DNA of 64,000 bases, taken from the NCBI RefSeq assembly GCF_900609055.1, contig NZ_UXAW01000033.1, positions 1 to 64,000 of the forward strand. Reading direction: 5' to 3'. A program made the position numbers and the translations under genes. Of the stretch, positions 50,752 through 59,624 are shown in pieces (position 1 is the first letter of the stretch; every line of letters begins with the position of its first letter). Origin of the DNA: Pseudogemmobacter humi (GTDB lineage Bacteria > Pseudomonadota > Alphaproteobacteria > Rhodobacterales > Rhodobacteraceae). The notes beneath the pieces are model-generated. The model searched no databases and was not told the DNA's origin. It saw only the letters and a program-made list of their open reading frames with translations.

Positions 50752-50799
50752 ACCCTGCGATGAGGGGGAAAGACCCCATCCGCCAGTGACCGCGAGCCG

Positions 50800-52758
50800 A
50801 TGTCAGATCCCCTGTTTCCCAACCTGTTCCGGCCGCTGACCATCCGCGGTATGGTGCTGAAGAACCGCATCATGTCGAGCGGGCACGACACCTGCCTGCC
50901 CGACCACGGCCTGGTGAACGACGCCTATATCGCCTATCAGGAGGCGCGGGCGAAGGGCGGCGCCGGGCTGATCGTGACCCAGGTCGCGGGCGTGCATGAA
51001 ACCGCGCGCTACACCTCGCATCTGATCATGGCGACCAGCGACGACTGCATCCCGGGCTTCCGGCGGCTGGCGGAGACGTGCCATGCGCATGGCGCGAAGG
51101 TCGTCTCGCAACTGTTCCATCCGGGGCGCGAGATCATGGAGAGCGCGAACGGCATGCTGGCGGTGGCCTGGTCGGCCTCGGCCACGCCGAACGAGCGGTT
51201 CCATGTGATGCCGCGCGCGATGGACTGCGCGATGATCGCCGAACTGGTCGCGGGCTACGCCGCGGCGGCGCGGCGGATGCGGGATGCGGGGCTTGATGGG
51301 GTGGAGCTGGTCGGCTCGCACGGCTATCTGCCGTCGCAATTCCTGAACCCAAGGGTGAACCGGCGCGGGGATGATTACGGCGGCAGCACGGAGAACCGGC
51401 AGCGGTTCCTGCGCGAGGTGCTGGTGGCGATGCGGGCCGCGACGAGCGACGATTTCGTCATCGGAGTGCGGCTCTCGGCGGGCGAGAAGGACGAGAACGG
51501 CCTGACCCGGGCCGAGGCGCTGGAGGCCGCGAAGGGCCTTCAGGACGTGATGGATTACGTCTCGGTGACGCTCGGCACCTCGGCCTCGCATGGGGGCGCG
51601 GTGCATATCGCGCCGCCGATGGCCTTTTCCGCCGCCTATACCGCGCCCGATGCGAAGCCGTTCCGCGAGGCTTTGTCGATCCCGGTTTTCGTCGTGGGCA
51701 GGATCAACCAGCCGCAAGAGGCCGAGCAGGTGATCGCCAAGGGCGAGGCCGATGTCTGCGGCATGACGCGGGCGCTGATCTGCGACCCGAGGATGCCGGC
51801 GAAGGCGGCCGAGGGGCGGTTCGACGATATCCGCGCCTGTATCGGCTGCAACCAGGCCTGTATCCATCATTTCCATCGCGGCCTGCCGATCTCCTGCATC
51901 CAGCATCCCGAAAGCGGGCGGGAACTGGCGTTCGGGGCGCATCCCCTGGCAGCCGCGCGCAGGCGGGTGATGGTGGTGGGCGGCGGCCCGGCGGGGCTGA
52001 AGGCGGCGGCGGTGGCCGCCGCGCGCGGCCATGACGTGACCTTGTTCGAGGCGGCGCCCCGCCTCGGCGGTCAGGCGCTGCTGGCGCAGCTTCTGCCGCA
52101 ACGGGCCGAGTTCGGCGGCATCGCCACCAATCTGACGCGGGAATGCGAGCTGGCGGGGGTGACGATCCGGCGGGGCCACCCGGTCGATGCCGATGCGGTC
52201 CGCGCCTTCGCGCCGGAGGCGGTGATCCTCGCCACCGGCGCGGTGCCCTATGTGCCGCCGTTCGAGACCGATAATGAGATGCAGGTGGTCACCGCCTGGC
52301 AGGTGCTGAACCGCGAGGTGAAGGTGGGCGGCCGGGTGGTGGTCGCCGACTGGCGGGCGGACTGGATCGGGCCGGGTCTGGCCGAGCTGTGCGCGCGCGA
52401 AGGCAGCAGCGTCGATCTGGCCGTCTGCGCGCTGCATATGGGCGAGGCGCTGCCGTTCTACGTGCGTGACACCACCGCCGCTGCGCTGCACCGGCTGGGG
52501 GTGCGGGTCACGCCCTACGCCCGGCTGGTGGGCAGCTTCGGCGATACGGTGTTCATGCAGCACACGGCGTCTGAGCAGCCGATCGAATTCGAGGGGGTGG
52601 AGACGCTGATCCTCGCCACCGGCCATCTGCCGCAGGACGCTTTGGCGGCGGATCTGGCGGCGATGGGGCTGGAATACCACCAGATCGGCGACGCCCTGGC
52701 GCCGCGCACCGCGGAGGAAGCGGTTTACGAGGGGATGCTCGCCGGGCGGGCGGTGTAG
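50800..52758 (+). CDS. Old-yellow-enzyme-type FMN/4Fe-4S/FAD oxidoreductase (trimethylamine dehydrogenase / dienoyl-CoA reductase family)
   Basis: A 652-residue fusion. The FMN-binding TIM barrel (about 1-340) contains MSSGHDTCLPDHG and GSHGYLPSQFLNPRVNRR. A CIGCNQACIHHFHRGLPISC cluster motif (about 349-368) binds 4Fe-4S. An FAD/NAD-binding half follows (VMVVGGGPAGLKAAAVAAA). Relatives oxidise methylated amines (trimethylamine, dimethylglycine, histamine) or reduce enoyl groups. It is divergent from the XRE-cupin/dddQ genes. A role in DMSP, acrylate or methylated-osmolyte metabolism is inferred from position only. Confidence 0.87.
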   Translation: MSDPLFPNLFRPLTIRGMVLKNRIMSSGHDTCLPDHGLVNDAYIAYQEARAKGGAGLIVTQVAGVHETARYTSHLIMATSDDCIPGFRRLAETCHAHGAKVVSQLFHPGREIMESANGMLAVAWSASATPNERFHVMPRAMDCAMIAELVAGYAAAARRMRDAGLDGVELVGSHGYLPSQFLNPRVNRRGDDYGGSTENRQRFLREVLVAMRAATSDDFVIGVRLSAGEKDENGLTRAEALEAAKGLQDVMDYVSVTLGTSASHGGAVHIAPPMAFSAAYTAPDAKPFREALSIPVFVVGRINQPQEAEQVIAKGEADVCGMTRALICDPRMPAKAAEGRFDDIRACIGCNQACIHHFHRGLPISCIQHPESGRELAFGAHPLAAARRRVMVVGGGPAGLKAAAVAAARGHDVTLFEAAPRLGGQALLAQLLPQRAEFGGIATNLTRECELAGVTIRRGHPVDADAVRAFAPEAVILATGAVPYVPPFETDNEMQVVTAWQVLNREVKVGGRVVVADWRADWIGPGLAELCAREGSSVDLAVCALHMGEALPFYVRDTTAAALHRLGVRVTPYARLVGSFGDTVFMQHTASEQPIEFEGVETLILATGHLPQDALAADLAAMGLEYHQIGDALAPRTAEEAVYEGMLAGRAV

Positions 52759-52969
52759 CGGCCCGGCCGTCCGGCGCGAACATCAGCCGCGACCCGCCGC
52801 CAGCGCGGGCGACGGCGAACAGGACCCCATCGCAGTCCGGCGGCAAGCGCGCCATCGGTGCCATGTTTGCCTGAGACCTGAACCGCAGTTGAAAGCATCC
52901 GCGACTGAGGCCCGCCCGAGAGCGGATGGTCGCCGGTCGGGGCGCTCAGGTCGGCGCGCGCGTCCCTTA
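52759..52969. other. Convergent gap, no gene recognised
   Basis: 211 bp between the oxidoreductase gene and the convergent dppF-like gene. An 83-residue open frame on the minus strand runs through it but has a composition typical of GC-rich noise. No clear terminator was seen. Confidence 0.3.
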
Positions 52970-53815
52970 TCAGGCCGTAACGGCACCCCGGGCGGCCTTG
53001 CGCCGGGCCACGCGGGCGCGGATCGCCTCGACATCGGTCACCGGCGTCGCCGCGAACAACTGCCGGGTGTAGGGATGGCGCGGATTCGCGAAGACCTCTT
53101 CGCGCGAGCCCTGCTCGACCGCCTCGCCCTGGCTGATCACCATCACCTCGTCGGCGATATAGCGCACCACCGAAAGATCATGGCTGACGAAGACATAGGT
53201 CAGGCCGAATTCATCCTGCAAATCCGCCAGCAGGTTCAGCACCTGGGCCTGGACCGAAAGATCCAGCGCCGAGACCGGCTCGTCCAGCACCAGAAGCGCC
53301 GGGTTCAGCATCAGGGCGCGCGCGATGGCGATGCGCTGACGCTGCCCGCCCGAGAACATATGCGGGTAGCGGTTGAAATGCTCGGGGCCCAGACCGACGC
53401 GGATCAGCATCGCCTCGGCCCGCTCGCGCCGCTCGGCTGCCGGGATTTTTGTGTTGATCACCAGCGGCTCCATCAGCACATTGCCGATCTTCTGCCGCGG
53501 GTTGAGGCTGCCGTAGGGGTTCTGGAACACCATCTGCACGCGTGAGCGCATCCCGGGGCCGGGGCGGGCTTTGGTGATGTCGACCGGCTTGCCGTCGATC
53601 AGAAGCTCGCCCCCGGTCGCCGGGTCGATCAGCGCGACGATGCGGCCGAGCGTCGATTTCCCCGAGCCGGATTCGCCGACGATCGCGAGGGTCTTGCCCT
53701 TCTCGACTTTGAAGTCGATGCCTTTCAGCGCCCGCACGGTTTTCGCGCCGCCGAACAGCCCGCCCGGGACGTGATAGTCGCGGGTGATGCCGCGGCCTTC
53801 CAGAACCACGCTCAT
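52970..53815 (-). CDS. dppF: Dipeptide/oligopeptide ABC transporter ATPase DppF-like
   Basis: A 281-residue ATPase of the OppF/DppF group. Walker [13 protein letters not shown] (about 46-57), signature FSGGQRQRIAI, Walker B LLVLDEPVSALD and switch FVSHDLSV are all intact. Its start overlaps the end of the dppD-like gene by 4 bp. Last gene of a five-gene Dpp operon. Confidence 0.92.
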   Translation of the reverse strand: MSVVLEGRGITRDYHVPGGLFGGAKTVRALKGIDFKVEKGKTLAIVGESGSGKSTLGRIVALIDPATGGELLIDGKPVDITKARPGPGMRSRVQMVFQNPYGSLNPRQKIGNVLMEPLVINTKIPAAERRERAEAMLIRVGLGPEHFNRYPHMFSGGQRQRIAIARALMLNPALLVLDEPVSALDLSVQAQVLNLLADLQDEFGLTYVFVSHDLSVVRYIADEVMVISQGEAVEQGSREEVFANPRHPYTRQLFAATPVTDVEAIRARVARRKAARGAVTA

Positions 53816-54651
53816 CGCCCGGCCTCCTGGCTGTAGTAATCGGACACGGTGGGCAGACGGTCGCCGGTGGCATTCTCGGGCAAGGCCGACAGAAGCGCGC
53901 GGGTATAGGGATGCTGCGGTGCCTCGAACAGCGACAGCACATCGGCCTCTTCCATCTTGCGGCCCTTGTATTGCACCACCACGCGGTCGGCGGTTTCGGC
54001 CACCACGCCCATGTCATGGGTGATGAGGATCAGCGCCATGCCGTATTCCTCTTGCAGCTTCATCAGGAGATCGAGGATCTGCTTCTGGATCGTCACGTCG
54101 AGCGCGGTGGTCGGCTCGTCGGCGATCAGGAGGCGCGGTTTCGAGGCGATGGCCATGGCGATCATCACCCGCTGGCATTGCCCGCCCGACATCTGATGCG
54201 GATATGCGCGCAGCTTCTCCTCGGGTTCGGGGATGCCGACGGCGCGGAACAGGTCCAGCGCGCGGGCGCGGGCCTCGCGTTTCGACAGGCCCAGGTTGAC
54301 ACGCAGCACCTCTTCGATCTGGAAGCCGGTGGTGAAAGACGGGTTCAGCGAGGCCACCGGCTCCTGGAAGATCATGGTGATCTCGCGCCCGATCAGCCTG
54401 CGGCGTTCGGCCCGGGTCATGTTCGAGATGTCGCGCCCGTCATAGGTCATCTCATCGGCGGTGATGGTGGCGGTGTCGGGGAGAAGCCCCATCACCGCCA
54501 GCATCGAGACCGATTTCCCCGAGCCGGATTCGCCGACGATGGCCAGAACCTCGCCGCGGTCGACCGACACGTCCACCCCGTCCACGGCGGTGAAACTGCC
54601 GGTGGCGGTGGCGAAACGGACGGTGAGATTGCGGATGTTGAGAAGCGCCAT
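53812..54651 (-). CDS. dppD: Dipeptide/oligopeptide ABC transporter ATPase DppD-like
   Basis: A 279-residue ATPase. Walker [13 protein letters not shown] (about 40-51), signature [12 protein letters not shown], Walker [13 protein letters not shown]. It pairs with the DppF-like protein to energise the importer. It follows the dppC-like gene by 4 bp. Confidence 0.92.
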   Translation of the reverse strand: MALLNIRNLTVRFATATGSFTAVDGVDVSVDRGEVLAIVGESGSGKSVSMLAVMGLLPDTATITADEMTYDGRDISNMTRAERRRLIGREITMIFQEPVASLNPSFTTGFQIEEVLRVNLGLSKREARARALDLFRAVGIPEPEEKLRAYPHQMSGGQCQRVMIAMAIASKPRLLIADEPTTALDVTIQKQILDLLMKLQEEYGMALILITHDMGVVAETADRVVVQYKGRKMEEADVLSLFEAPQHPYTRALLSALPENATGDRLPTVSDYYSQEAGR

Positions 54652-54655
54652 CGCG

Positions 54656-55558
54656 TCAGCTCCGCTTCAGTTTCGGATCGAGCGCGTCACGCAGACCGTC
54701 GCCCATCAGGTTGATCGCCAGCACCGAGATCAGGATGGCGAGGCCCGGGAAAGTCACCACCCACCAGGCGCGCTGGATGAACTCACGCGCCTCGGCCAGC
54801 ATGGTGCCCCATTCAGCGGCCGGCGGCTGCGCCCCCATGCCGAGGAAGCCGAGCGCGGCGGAATCCAGCACGGCGGACGAAAACGACAGAGTGGCCTGCA
54901 CGATCAGGGGCGCAAGGCAGTTCGGCAGGATGGTTTTGAACATCAGCCGAAGATTGCCCGCACCGGCGACGCGCGCGGCGCTGACGTAATCGCGTTTCAG
55001 CTCTCCCATCACGGCAGCCCTGGTCAGGCGGGCGAAATGCGGCTGGTAGACGATGGCGATGGCGATCATCGCATTGGTCAGCCCTGGCCCCAGGATCGCC
55101 ACCAGCACCAAAGCCAGCAAGAGCGAGGGGAAGGCGAGGATGATGTCCATCACCCGCATGATCAGCACATCGACCCAGCCCCCGAAGAACCCGGCGAGCA
55201 GGCCGATGATCACGCCTCCGGCCAGAGCGATCGAGACCACGACGATGCCGATGAACAGCGAATATTGCGAGCCCTTGATCAGCCGCGAGAGGATGTCGCG
55301 CCCGACCGGATCGGTGCCGAGCAGGAAGTCGGGGCGCCCGCCCTCGGCCCAGGACGGCGGCACCAGGATCGCGTCGCGGTATTGCATCGTCGGGTTGTGC
55401 GGCGCCAGCACATCCGCGAAGACCGCGGTCAGCACCAGGAGGACGAAGACCGCCAGCCCGACCACCGCGCCGCGGTTGCGGCTGAAATAGAACCAGAACT
55501 CGGCCAGCATGCGGCGGCGGATGGCGGCGTCCGAGAGTTTGACCGGGGTGTCGCTCAT
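54656..55558 (-). CDS. dppC: Dipeptide/oligopeptide ABC transporter permease DppC-like
   Basis: A 300-residue permease with an N-terminal cytoplasmic stretch, the first helix GAVVGLAVFVLLVLTAVFA, the GTDPVGRDILSRLIKGSQYS motif and GFLGMGAQPPAAEWG late in the protein. The start MSDTPVKLSDAAIRRRML overlaps the dppB-like stop by 4 bp. Confidence 0.92.
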   Translation of the reverse strand: MSDTPVKLSDAAIRRRMLAEFWFYFSRNRGAVVGLAVFVLLVLTAVFADVLAPHNPTMQYRDAILVPPSWAEGGRPDFLLGTDPVGRDILSRLIKGSQYSLFIGIVVVSIALAGGVIIGLLAGFFGGWVDVLIMRVMDIILAFPSLLLALVLVAILGPGLTNAMIAIAIVYQPHFARLTRAAVMGELKRDYVSAARVAGAGNLRLMFKTILPNCLAPLIVQATLSFSSAVLDSAALGFLGMGAQPPAAEWGTMLAEAREFIQRAWWVVTFPGLAILISVLAINLMGDGLRDALDPKLKRS

Positions 55559-56562
55559 TTGTTGCGGATCCTCGGATTGATCAGGCCATAGGTCAGATCG
55601 ACCAGCAGATTGACGACCATGACGACCCCCGCGATCAGCAAAAGCCCCGACTGCACCGCCGGATAATCGCGGCGCGAGATGGAATCGATCATCCATTTGC
55701 CGATGCCGGGCCAGGAGAAGATGGTCTCGGTCAGGATCGCGCCCGCCAGCAGCACGCCGATCTGCAAGCCGATGGTGGTGATGACCGGGATCATCGCGTT
55801 GCGCAAAGCATGGACCGCGATCACCCGGCGCGGCGGCATGCCCTTGGCCCGCGCGGTGCGGACATAATCCTCGCCCATCACCTCAAGCATGGCCGAACGG
55901 GTCTGCCGCGCGATCACCGCCAAGGGGATCGTCGCCAGCACCACCGAGGGCAGGATCAGATAGTGCAGCGCCGAGGCGAAGGCGCCCTTCTGCCCCGACA
56001 ACAGGCTGTCGATCAGCATGAATCCGGTGACATTGGGGAAGTAATACATCAGCGAGATCCGGCCCGAGACCGGCGTCCAGCCGAGGTAGCCCGAGAAGAA
56101 GATGATCAGCAAAAGGCCCCACCAGAAGATCGGCATCGAAAAGCCGACCAGCGCGCCGGTCATCGAGATCTGGTCGAACCAGGATCCGCGTTTGATCGCC
56201 GCCAGCACGCCGATGGGCACGCCGATCAGCGTGGCCAGCAGGATCGCGACGAGGCCAAGCTCGATCGTGGCGGGGAACAGCGCGAGGAACTCGCTCAGCA
56301 CCGGCTTTTTGGTCACCAGCGAATGGCCGAAATCGCCATGCAGCAGCCTGCCGACGAAATCGAAATATTGCAGGACGATGTTCTTGTCATAACCCAGTTG
56401 CGCGGTGAGCTGGGCATGGCGCTCGGGCGTCACCCCGCGCTCGCCCGCCATCAGCAGGACCGGATCGCCCGCCAGCAGCCGCGGAAAGCTGAAGGCGATG
56501 ATGGTGATCCCGAGGAAGGTGGGCACCAGATAGAGCAGTTTGGAAAGGATGAAACGGAACAT
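55555..56562 (-). CDS. dppB: Dipeptide/oligopeptide ABC transporter permease DppB-like
   Basis: A 335-residue permease beginning MFRFILSKLLYLVPTFLGIT, with the GDPVLLMAGERG loop, about six helices and the terminal LVDLTYGLINPRIRNK. The start at 56562 excludes a shadow extension that would run through the upstream hairpin. Confidence 0.93.
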   Translation of the reverse strand: MFRFILSKLLYLVPTFLGITIIAFSFPRLLAGDPVLLMAGERGVTPERHAQLTAQLGYDKNIVLQYFDFVGRLLHGDFGHSLVTKKPVLSEFLALFPATIELGLVAILLATLIGVPIGVLAAIKRGSWFDQISMTGALVGFSMPIFWWGLLLIIFFSGYLGWTPVSGRISLMYYFPNVTGFMLIDSLLSGQKGAFASALHYLILPSVVLATIPLAVIARQTRSAMLEVMGEDYVRTARAKGMPPRRVIAVHALRNAMIPVITTIGLQIGVLLAGAILTETIFSWPGIGKWMIDSISRRDYPAVQSGLLLIAGVVMVVNLLVDLTYGLINPRIRNK

Positions 56563-56581
56563 ACGTCTCTTTTCATAAGCA

Positions 56582-56608
56582 GCGCGCGGGGAACCTGTCC
56601 CCGCGCGC
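56582..56608 (-). terminator. Intra-operon stem-loop between dppA- and dppB-like genes
   Basis: A perfect 11-bp stem GCGCGCGGGGA / TCCCCGCGCGC with a 5-base loop. It directly follows the binding-protein stop, in the same position as the hairpins at 7716-7739 and 30719-30743, and probably raises binding-protein expression over the downstream genes. Confidence 0.78.
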
Positions 56609-56623
56609 CCGGTTGGATCTTGC

Positions 56624-58228
56624 TTATTCGGCGATGTCGACGGTTTCGAAGGTGAAATCGCCAAGCGGGCTCATCACGAAGCCCGAGACATTGGCGCGCA
56701 TCGGCACATATTGGGTGGAATGCGCGATGGTGAACCAGGGGGCCTGTTCCTTGAACAGCACCTGGGCCTCTTCGTAAAGCCGGGTGCGTTCGGCCGGATC
56801 CGGGTTGGTCTTGGCCTGCTGCAACAGGTTCGAGAACTCTTCGTTGCACCAGAAGGCGCGGTTCGCGCCGCCCTCGACCGCCGAGGCGCAGCTCAGCAGC
56901 ACCGACAGGAAGTTGTCCGGGTCGCCGTTGTCGCCGGTCCAGCCGAGGATGACGGCGCCCTTGCGGCCGGTCTCCATCGACTTCGACAGATATTCGCCCC
57001 ATTCATACGAGACGATCTCGGCCTTGACGCCGACCTTCGACAGGTCTTCCTGCATCAGTTCCGCCGTGCGGCGGGCGTTCGGCATATAGGGGCGCTGCAC
57101 CGGCATCGCCCAGATCTCCATCGACAGCCCGCTGACACCCGCCTCTTCCAGCAGCGCCTTCGAGGCTTCGGGATCGTAGGGGTCGTCCTGAATCGCGTCG
57201 TTGTAGGACCACATGGTCGGAGGGATCGGGTTCTTGGCCGGCTCGGCATGACCCTGGAACACCGCATCGACGATGGCCTGCTTGTTGATCGCCATGTTCA
57301 GCGCCTTGCGCACACGGACATCATCGAAGGGCGCGACGGTGGTGTTATAGGCCAGATAGCCCACGTTCAGCCCGGCCTGTTCGTCCAGCTTCAGGTTGCC
57401 GTCGGCCTTGATCGCCTCGATATCGGCCGGGGCCGGATAGGGCATCAGATGGCATTCGCCGGCTTTCAGCTTTTGCAGACGCACCGCGGCATCGGGGGTG
57501 ATGGCGAAGACCAGATCGTCGATCAGCGGGGCCGGGCCCCAGTAATCGGCGTTCTTCGCGTAACGGATCACCGCGTCCTTCTGATAGGCCACGAAGCGGA
57601 ACGGGCCGGTGCCGATGGGCAGGTTGTTCAGATCCTCTTTGGTGCCGGCGGCCTCCAGCGTATCGGCATATTCCTTCGAGATGATCGAGGCGAAGGGCAT
57701 GGCGATATTCGCGAGGAACGGCGCTTCGGACTGGGTCAGGGTGATCTTCACGGTGTAATCGTCGATCTTCTCGACCGATTTCACCAGGTTCGGCATGTCC
57801 ATCGAATTGAAATATTCGTAGGTGACGCCGGCGATATACTGGTTCCAGGGATGGTCGGCATTCGCCTGACGCTCGAACGAGAACACCACGTCATCGGCGT
57901 TGAAATCGCGGGTGGGGGTGAATTTCTCGTTGGAATGCCACTTCACGCCCTGACGCAGCCTGAAGGTGTATTCGGTGCCGTCTTCCGAGACTTCCCAGCT
58001 TTCGGCCAGGCCCGGCTCGATCTCGGTGGTGCCCTTCTTGAATTCGGTCAGCCGGTTGTAGATCGGATGCGCCGAGGCGTCGAAAGTGCCGCCCGCGGTA
58101 TAGGGCGAGGGGTCGAAGCCCTCGGGCGAGGCCTCCGAGCAATAGATGAAGGTCTTGGCCATGGCGGGCGCGGCGGCATAAAGCGCCAGCGCCGAGGCGG
58201 CGATCAGGCTGCGGGAGAGAAGCTTCAT
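56624..58228 (-). CDS. dppA: Dipeptide-binding protein DppA-like
   Basis: A 534-residue family-5 binding protein with a Sec signal (MKLLSRSLIAASALALYAAA, cut near APAMAK). Features typical of DppA are seen, such as YCSEASPEGFDPSPYTAGGT, LRQGVKWHSN and the disulfide-like cysteines near LLSCASAVEGGANRAFWCNE. It binds peptides in the periplasm. First gene of the Dpp operon; the M24 peptidase gene lies upstream on the same strand. Confidence 0.93.
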   Translation of the reverse strand: MKLLSRSLIAASALALYAAAPAMAKTFIYCSEASPEGFDPSPYTAGGTFDASAHPIYNRLTEFKKGTTEIEPGLAESWEVSEDGTEYTFRLRQGVKWHSNEKFTPTRDFNADDVVFSFERQANADHPWNQYIAGVTYEYFNSMDMPNLVKSVEKIDDYTVKITLTQSEAPFLANIAMPFASIISKEYADTLEAAGTKEDLNNLPIGTGPFRFVAYQKDAVIRYAKNADYWGPAPLIDDLVFAITPDAAVRLQKLKAGECHLMPYPAPADIEAIKADGNLKLDEQAGLNVGYLAYNTTVAPFDDVRVRKALNMAINKQAIVDAVFQGHAEPAKNPIPPTMWSYNDAIQDDPYDPEASKALLEEAGVSGLSMEIWAMPVQRPYMPNARRTAELMQEDLSKVGVKAEIVSYEWGEYLSKSMETGRKGAVILGWTGDNGDPDNFLSVLLSCASAVEGGANRAFWCNEEFSNLLQQAKTNPDPAERTRLYEEAQVLFKEQAPWFTIAHSTQYVPMRANVSGFVMSPLGDFTFETVDIAE

Positions 58229-58405
58229 TGCGAAGGGTCCTTTCACTCACTGTTGAGGTCGTTTTTCCCGGTTCTGAGGTTCAGCCCCGGATTGTATTCT
58301 GCCTGTATAGGCCGTCAGACTGCCGATGTTCTACTTCATAGTGCCGGAAAACCATGCCCGGGCCGGGCAATCTGATGCGCAGGACGCAAGGTTATGTGCT
58401 TGCGC
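58229..58405. promoter_or_regulatory. Likely dpp promoter region
   Basis: 177 bp between the M24 peptidase stop and the dppA-like start, with a less GC-rich stretch (58290-58350). It is long enough for a separate promoter. No operator was recognised. Confidence 0.35.
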
Positions 58406-59611
58406 TCAGCCAGGGCCGGGGTCGAAGGGCCGATCAGGAGAGGATGCGGGCGGGCAGAACCAGCGCGGGCCGGATGCGGTCATGCAGATGATGTCCTCCA
58501 GTCTGATGCCGCATTCGCCGTAAAGACAAAGCATCGGCTCGATCGAGAAGCACATGCCGGGCGCCAGCGGGGTCCGGTTGCCTTTGACGATATAGGGCTC
58601 TTCATGGATGTCCAGCCCGAGGCCGTGGCCGGTGCGATGCGGCAGGCCGGGCACCGCATAGCCGGGGCCGAAACCCGCGCGGATCAGCGTATCGCGCGCG
58701 GCTTTGTCCACCTCTTCGCAGAGAGTGCCGGGCTGCGCGGCGGCGAAGGCGGCCGCCTGGGCGGCGCGCTCGTGCTCCCACAATTCCCGCTGGCGGGGCG
58801 TGGGGGTGCCGAAGACATAGCTGCGGGTGATGTCGGATGCGTAACCGTGCAGGATCGCCCCCATGTCGATCAGCACCATGTCGCCGGGCGCAAGGATCTG
58901 CGGCGCGGGCACGCCATGCGGATAGGCGGTGGCCTCGCCGAATTGCGCGGTGGAAAACAAGGGCTTCAGCCCCTGGGCGCGATGCGCGGCGTCGACGAAG
59001 GCGCAGACCTCGGTGGTCGAGACGCCTTGGCGCAGCCCCTGCCAGACCGCTTTCTGCACCGCGAAACTCGCGTCCATCGCGGTCTGGATGATGGCGATCT
59101 CGGCCGCGGATTTCACCTGGCGCAAAGCGGCGATCAGCGGCTGCGCGGGCAGGATGCGGCCCGCCATCGCGGCCTGGATCGGCGCGGCGAAACCCCAAGG
59201 CGTGGCCGGGTCCAGCGCCAGCGTCGCGCCGGGGCCGGACAGCGCCGCGACCTCGGCCGCGATCAGCGCGTAAGGGTCTTCGTCCTCTTCCCAGGTCGCG
59301 ATCCGGCCGGGGCGGCGCAAGAGGCGCTCCAGCTTCGGCACCTCGAAGGCGGGGCTGACATGCACCGGCTCTCCTTCGGCCGGGATCAGCGCGCCGTGGA
59401 TCCGCTCGGACAGGCCCAGCGAATGGCCGCAGAAATACGTCAGCGAGGACGAGGCATCCAGCCAGACCGCCCCCACCCCCTGATCGCGCATCAGCGCCTG
59501 CAAAGCGGCGATCCGCTGGTCATATTCGGCGTCCGTGATGGCGGGGGCGGTGACGGGGCGGAAGCGGCGCAGGGCCGCGTCGAAACTGGTGTCGAAATCG
59601 GTGTCGGTCAT
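58406..59611 (-). CDS. M24 family metallopeptidase (Xaa-Pro peptidase/creatinase type)
   Basis: A 401-residue pita-bread enzyme. All five metal ligands are visible in the C-terminal domain: Asp in LIDMGA, Asp in SDITRSY, His in RTGHGLGLDIHEE, Glu in FSIEPM and Glu in IRLEDI. The N-terminal creatinase-like domain covers about 1-160. It probably trims Pro-containing peptides imported by the Dpp system encoded just downstream; a creatinase-like role is possible. Confidence 0.9.
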   Translation of the reverse strand: MTDTDFDTSFDAALRRFRPVTAPAITDAEYDQRIAALQALMRDQGVGAVWLDASSSLTYFCGHSLGLSERIHGALIPAEGEPVHVSPAFEVPKLERLLRRPGRIATWEEDEDPYALIAAEVAALSGPGATLALDPATPWGFAAPIQAAMAGRILPAQPLIAALRQVKSAAEIAIIQTAMDASFAVQKAVWQGLRQGVSTTEVCAFVDAAHRAQGLKPLFSTAQFGEATAYPHGVPAPQILAPGDMVLIDMGAILHGYASDITRSYVFGTPTPRQRELWEHERAAQAAAFAAAQPGTLCEEVDKAARDTLIRAGFGPGYAVPGLPHRTGHGLGLDIHEEPYIVKGNRTPLAPGMCFSIEPMLCLYGECGIRLEDIICMTASGPRWFCPPASSPDRPFDPGPG

Positions 59612-59624
59612 GTCGGATCGCCGT

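Noticed and set aside
52783-53034. 83-codon minus-strand frame after the flavin oxidoreductase
   Set aside because: Composition typical of GC-rich noise, overlap with the dppF-like 3' end and no recognisable domain.
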